Positions 11,998 to 14,637 of a stretch of DNA of 14,637 nt are shown in pieces (the first letter of the stretch is position 1; every line of letters starts with the position of its first letter). The notes beneath the pieces are model-generated. The model did not search any database, was not told the origin of the DNA, and worked only from the letters and a program-made list of their open reading frames with translations. The stretch lies in contig JAXMJH010000029.1 of assembly GCA_034376725.1 (NCBI GenBank), positions 1-14,637 on the forward strand. Direction: 5' to 3'. The DNA comes from UBA11164 sp034376725 (GTDB lineage Bacteria; Pseudomonadota; Gammaproteobacteria; Xanthomonadales; Xanthomonadaceae). The translations under genes and the position numbers were made by a program.

Positions 11998-14637
11998 TCA
12001 TTGGGCCGGCGAACTCAGGTTGGTCAGGAATCCGCCTGGCGTCGCCATCAGGCTCTGCACCTCGGTACGCGTCGTCGAGGACACCCGCAGCCGCCAGCGG
12101 CCTTCGCCCTGGCCCAGGGCACCGATCAATCCCTTGTCGCCGTTGCCGTTCTCCAGATCCGCCGCGCTCAGCTCCACCGAGCGGCTCGGATCCAGATCGA
12201 TCACCAGCGGGCCACCGGGCGCCGGCTGCCCGGCATCATCGGTCGCTTCGATCAGCACCTGGGCCTGCTCGCTCTCGCTCAGGTTCACCAGCCGCAACAG
12301 ACTGCGCTGCTCGGTGTCGGCCGCCGCATGGAAGAGCGGCACTTCGGCCACCAGCCGGGTCGGACGCGGGGCCGCTTCGCTGAGGTTGGTCAGGAACCCG
12401 CCCTGTGTGCGCAGCAGGTTCATCACCTCCAGCGGCCCACCCGAATTGATGATCAATCGCCAGCGGCCCTCAGCCGGACCCAGCGCGCCCGTCAGTCCTT
12501 TTTCGGCGTTGCCGTTCTCGATGTCGAACGCATTGAACTGCTTGGCCTCTCCCGGCCCGAGATCGAAACGGATACTCGGCCGCGGTGCCGGTGTGCCGAT
12601 GTCGTCGATTCCGGTGACAATCACCCGGCTGCTGGCGTTGGAACGGTTGACCACGCGCACGAAAGATTCGCCGTAGGCATCGCCGAGCGGGCTGATGGTG
12701 AGTACGTGGCTGTCGCTGTCCGGATCGCCCGAACCACGCGGCACCGTCTCGCTGAGATTGGTAAGGAAGCCGTCCGGGGCGCGAATCAGGCTCATCACCT
12801 CCAGGCTCAGCGGCGACTCGAACAGCAACCGCCACTTGCCCTGTCCCGTTCCCAGCGCGCCCTGCAATCCTTTGTCCGGATTGCCGAACTCGTAATCGCT
12901 GCTGTTGAACTGGAGCGATTCGTTGGCATCCAGGTCGAAGCTCAGCTCGCCGCCCGGCGCCGGCTGGCCGGCATCGTCCAGCGCCCGAACCGTCACCGGT
13001 CCAGCCGCATTAGAGCGGTTGACGACGCGAATGAAGCTCTGCTGGATCGGGTTGGTGGCCGGATTGGCGAACAGCGCCTCGAACTGACCGGGGCCACGCT
13101 TTGTGGTGGTCGCGCTGACATTGGTCAGGAATCCATCCGGCGTCTCGATCAGACTCATCGCCTCGATCGGCAGGCTCGAACCGACCCGAACCTGCCACTT
13201 GCCCTGTCCATCGCCGAAGCGACCGGTCAGGCCCAGGTCCGTGTTGCCCTGCTCGATGTCCTGCGCGCTCAGATGCACCGCCGACTGCGCCGGCAGTTCG
13301 AAGCGCACCCTGCCCTCGGGCGCCTCGGCGCCGCTGTCGTCAAACCCGCGCAGCTCGACCGTTACCGCCGCATCGTTGGGGTTGATCACCCGCAGCGAAC
13401 CCACTTGGATGGTGTTGCTGGCCGGGTTAAGGAAGAACACCCGCTGCTGGAACGGCAGATCGCTGCCCTCGGCCCGGACCGGGCCGACCGGGTCGCTGAC
13501 CACGCTTTCCGGGGTCAGACGACCGTCGATGTAGCTGACTCGGACACTAAGGTGCAAACCGACATCCAGATCGCTGGCGGTGTATTGGTTGCTCTCGGCG
13601 CCGGCGATCGGCTCGCCCGCGCGCAGCCACTGATAGCTGAACGGACCCAGCCCATCGGAATCGTCGATGTTCTCGACCGCACTCAGCGTGGCGTATTCCA
13701 CCGGGCTGCCCAGGATCGTCACCGAACCGGTCGGCGGGTTGTTGGGCGGTCGGCGATCGTCGATCACGGTGATCACGAAGCTCTGCTCGAAGAACAGGCC
13801 ACCGGCATCGGTGGCGCGGATGCGCACGCTGTAGCCACCGGCCGGCAGGGCGCCGGAATCATTGGCCCGCAACTGGTCGCCACCGATGTTGAAGCTGCCG
13901 TTGTCGGTGTCGCCGGCGCCGGCCACCAGGCTGTAGGTGTGGGTGTCGCCGGCGTCCGGGTCGGTCGTGGAGAGCGTGCCGACCACCGCGTTCGCGCCGC
14001 CGCTCCGACCGACACTGGTCGAACTCAGGCCGATGCCGGTCGGCGCCTCGTTCGGCGGCGTCACCGTGACCAGGAAATTCGTGCTGACCTGGTTGCCGAC
14101 CGCATCGGTCACCGTGATGGTGATCGTCGAGCTGCCCACCGCCGTGCCGGTCACCGTCACCGTGCGGTTGGCGCCCGCGCCGCCCAGCACCACGTCGGCC
14201 AGCGCCACCGCCGTCGGGTTCGAGGTCGCCCGGGTCACCACCAGGCTGCCCGCCGCAGTCAGGTTGTCGCCCACCGTGAACGCCAGCGCTGCCGTGCTCA
14301 GGCCCTGTTCCACGCTCTGATCGGCGATGCCGCTCACCGTCGGCGCCTGGGTATCGACCAGCACCCCGGCGGTGGCCGCCACGCCGTTCAAGGCCAGGTT
14401 CAGATCGTTGCCGGCGCCGTCGCGAATCGTCCCGCCGTTCAACTCCAGCGCCCCCACGCCGATGCCATCGGTGTCGTTGTCGCCGGCCTGCACGATGTAG
14501 CGGAAACTCAGGGCCGTGCTGCCCGAGCCGCCGATGAAGCCGGCGTTGCGGGTCGCGCCACCGATGTCCAGCGTCAGCCGCGGCGTGCCGCCGCCGGTGT
14601 TCACCGTCGCCACCTCGTTGACGTTGACCGTGAAGTC
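11998..14637 (-). CDS. Large exported Ig/cadherin-like protein, C-terminal 879 residues, 5' end outside the window
   Basis: The frame is open to the right edge and the GTG at 14613 lies inside a domain, so the true start is beyond the window. Numbering from the edge: residues 1-97 are an Ig-like/SwmB-type repeat (FRYIVQAGDNDTDGIGVG, LELNGGTIRD, ending DTQAPTVSG). About 98-190 is a second Ig-like unit (VEQGLSTAALAFTVGDNLTA). About 190-300 is cadherin-like (NEAPTGIGLSSTSV, DPDAGDTHTYSL, RIRATDAGG). About 300-385 is another Ig-like unit (YQWLRAGEPIAGAE). Residues from about 399 to the end are four tandem copies, each about 120 residues, of a domain I cannot name. Such domain strings are typical of secreted or surface adhesin-like giants. 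No cysteine-rich, LPXTG-like or autotransporter barrel end is seen; the protein stops 4 residues after the last GGFLTNLS motif. A UUCG hairpin follows the stop. Confidence 0.9.
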   Translation of the reverse strand, partial: DFTVNVNEVATVNTGGGTPRLTLDIGGATRNAGFIGGSGSTALSFRYIVQAGDNDTDGIGVGALELNGGTIRDGAGNDLNLALNGVAATAGVLVDTQAPTVSGIADQSVEQGLSTAALAFTVGDNLTAAGSLVVTRATSNPTAVALADVVLGGAGANRTVTVTGTAVGSSTITITVTDAVGNQVSTNFLVTVTPPNEAPTGIGLSSTSVGRSGGANAVVGTLSTTDPDAGDTHTYSLVAGAGDTDNGSFNIGGDQLRANDSGALPAGGYSVRIRATDAGGLFFEQSFVITVIDDRRPPNNPPTGSVTILGSPVEYATLSAVENIDDSDGLGPFSYQWLRAGEPIAGAESNQYTASDLDVGLHLSVRVSYIDGRLTPESVVSDPVGPVRAEGSDLPFQQRVFFLNPASNTIQVGSLRVINPNDAAVTVELRGFDDSGAEAPEGRVRFELPAQSAVHLSAQDIEQGNTDLGLTGRFGDGQGKWQVRVGSSLPIEAMSLIETPDGFLTNVSATTTKRGPGQFEALFANPATNPIQQSFIRVVNRSNAAGPVTVRALDDAGQPAPGGELSFDLDANESLQFNSSDYEFGNPDKGLQGALGTGQGKWRLLFESPLSLEVMSLIRAPDGFLTNLSETVPRGSGDPDSDSHVLTISPLGDAYGESFVRVVNRSNASSRVIVTGIDDIGTPAPRPSIRFDLGPGEAKQFNAFDIENGNAEKGLTGALGPAEGRWRLIINSGGPLEVMNLLRTQGGFLTNLSEAAPRPTRLVAEVPLFHAAADTEQRSLLRLVNLSESEQAQVLIEATDDAGQPAPGGPLVIDLDPSRSVELSAADLENGNGDKGLIGALGQGEGRWRLRVSSTTRTEVQSLMATPGGFLTNLSSPAQ
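12001..12339 (-). repeat. Repeat R4 of the C-terminal ~120-residue domain
   Basis: The last copy runs from PLFHAAADTEQ to GGFLTNLSSPAQ, where the protein ends. Shared anchors are RLVN, ATDDAGQPAPGG, NGNGDKGLIGALGQGEGRW and GGFLTNLS. R4 shares DDAGQPAPGG exactly with R2. Confidence 0.85.
12375..12703 (-). repeat. Repeat R3 of the C-terminal ~120-residue domain
   Basis: The third copy has RVVNRSNASS, DDIGTPAP, a NAFDIENGNAEKGLTGALG stretch, EGRWRL and GGFLTNLSE. It differs by IDDIGTPAPRPS in place of DDAGQPAPGG. Confidence 0.85.
12745..13083 (-). repeat. Repeat R2 of the C-terminal ~120-residue domain
   Basis: The second copy has RVVNRSNAAG, DDAGQPAPGG, FGNPDKGLQGALGTGQGKW, LEVMSLIRAPD and GFLTNLSE. 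Confidence 0.85.
13112..13443 (-). repeat. Repeat R1 of the C-terminal ~120-residue domain
   Basis: The first and most divergent copy has RVINPND, FDDSGAEAPEG, QGNTDLGLTGRFGDGQGKW, IEAMSLIETPD and GFLTNVS. A block rich in Pro, Asp and Val (VVSDPVGPVRAEGSD) joins it to the Ig-like part. Confidence 0.8.

Noticed and set aside
11456..12676. Plus-strand frame with repeated PDSRFP-like units through the heptad array
   Set aside because: Any frame through a seven-base tandem array gives a periodic peptide; it overlaps the ATPase 3' end and is antisense to the repeat protein.
14611..14613. GTG as the start of the large repeat protein
   Set aside because: The frame continues open to the right edge and the GTG falls inside an Ig-like repeat, so it is an internal valine.

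Overview
The window is chromosomal DNA from a GC-rich bacterium, most likely a gammaproteobacterium near the Xanthomonadales/Wenzhouxiangella-Lysobacter group. That placement is inferred from the gpmI-envC-ctpA gene order, the many exported peptidases, the GC-rich coding style, a 'CCCGGCTTA' palindromic element and a heptad CGATTCC array. No rRNA, tRNA, CRISPR, transposase or phage gene is visible. It looks like core or near-core chromosome with two repeat-rich intergenic spots.

Layout. (1) Minus strand, positions 1-4104: an operon read right to left with gpmI (phosphoglycerate mutase), an EnvC-like murein hydrolase activator and a CtpA/S41 carboxy-terminal processing protease cut by the left window edge. 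(2) Plus strand, 4231-6754: a secreted protein made of seven ~18-residue 'VNG' repeats, then an M28-family zinc peptidase lipoprotein. (3) 6755-7172: a gene-free stretch packed with inverted repeats, including a nested palindrome. (4) Minus strand, 7173-9995: an M1-family (leukotriene A4 hydrolase-like) exported aminopeptidase followed after 3 bp by a membrane-anchored alpha/beta hydrolase that starts at GTG. (5) Plus strand, 10074-11765: a stand-alone GspE/PilB/MshE-type secretion ATPase with a GTG start. (6) 11766-11997: a convergent intergenic region with 22 heptad units (G-rich on the minus strand) that directly abuts a perfect 13-bp-stem hairpin. (7) Minus strand, 11998-14637: the C-terminal 879 residues of a very large exported Ig/cadherin-type protein, ending in four tandem ~120-residue copies of a domain I cannot name.

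How the parts fit. The gpmI operon pairs a glycolytic enzyme with envelope remodelling and periplasmic proteolysis, a linkage widely conserved in proteobacteria. The M28, M1 and S41 enzymes and the hydrolase suggest an extracytoplasmic protein-degradation capacity. The ATPase could drive type IV pilus or type II secretion, but none of its usual partners lie next to it. I see no clear new defence or mobile system. The most distinctive items are the heptad array plus hairpin, the four-copy C-terminal domain, the VNG-repeat protein and the intergenic palindromes.
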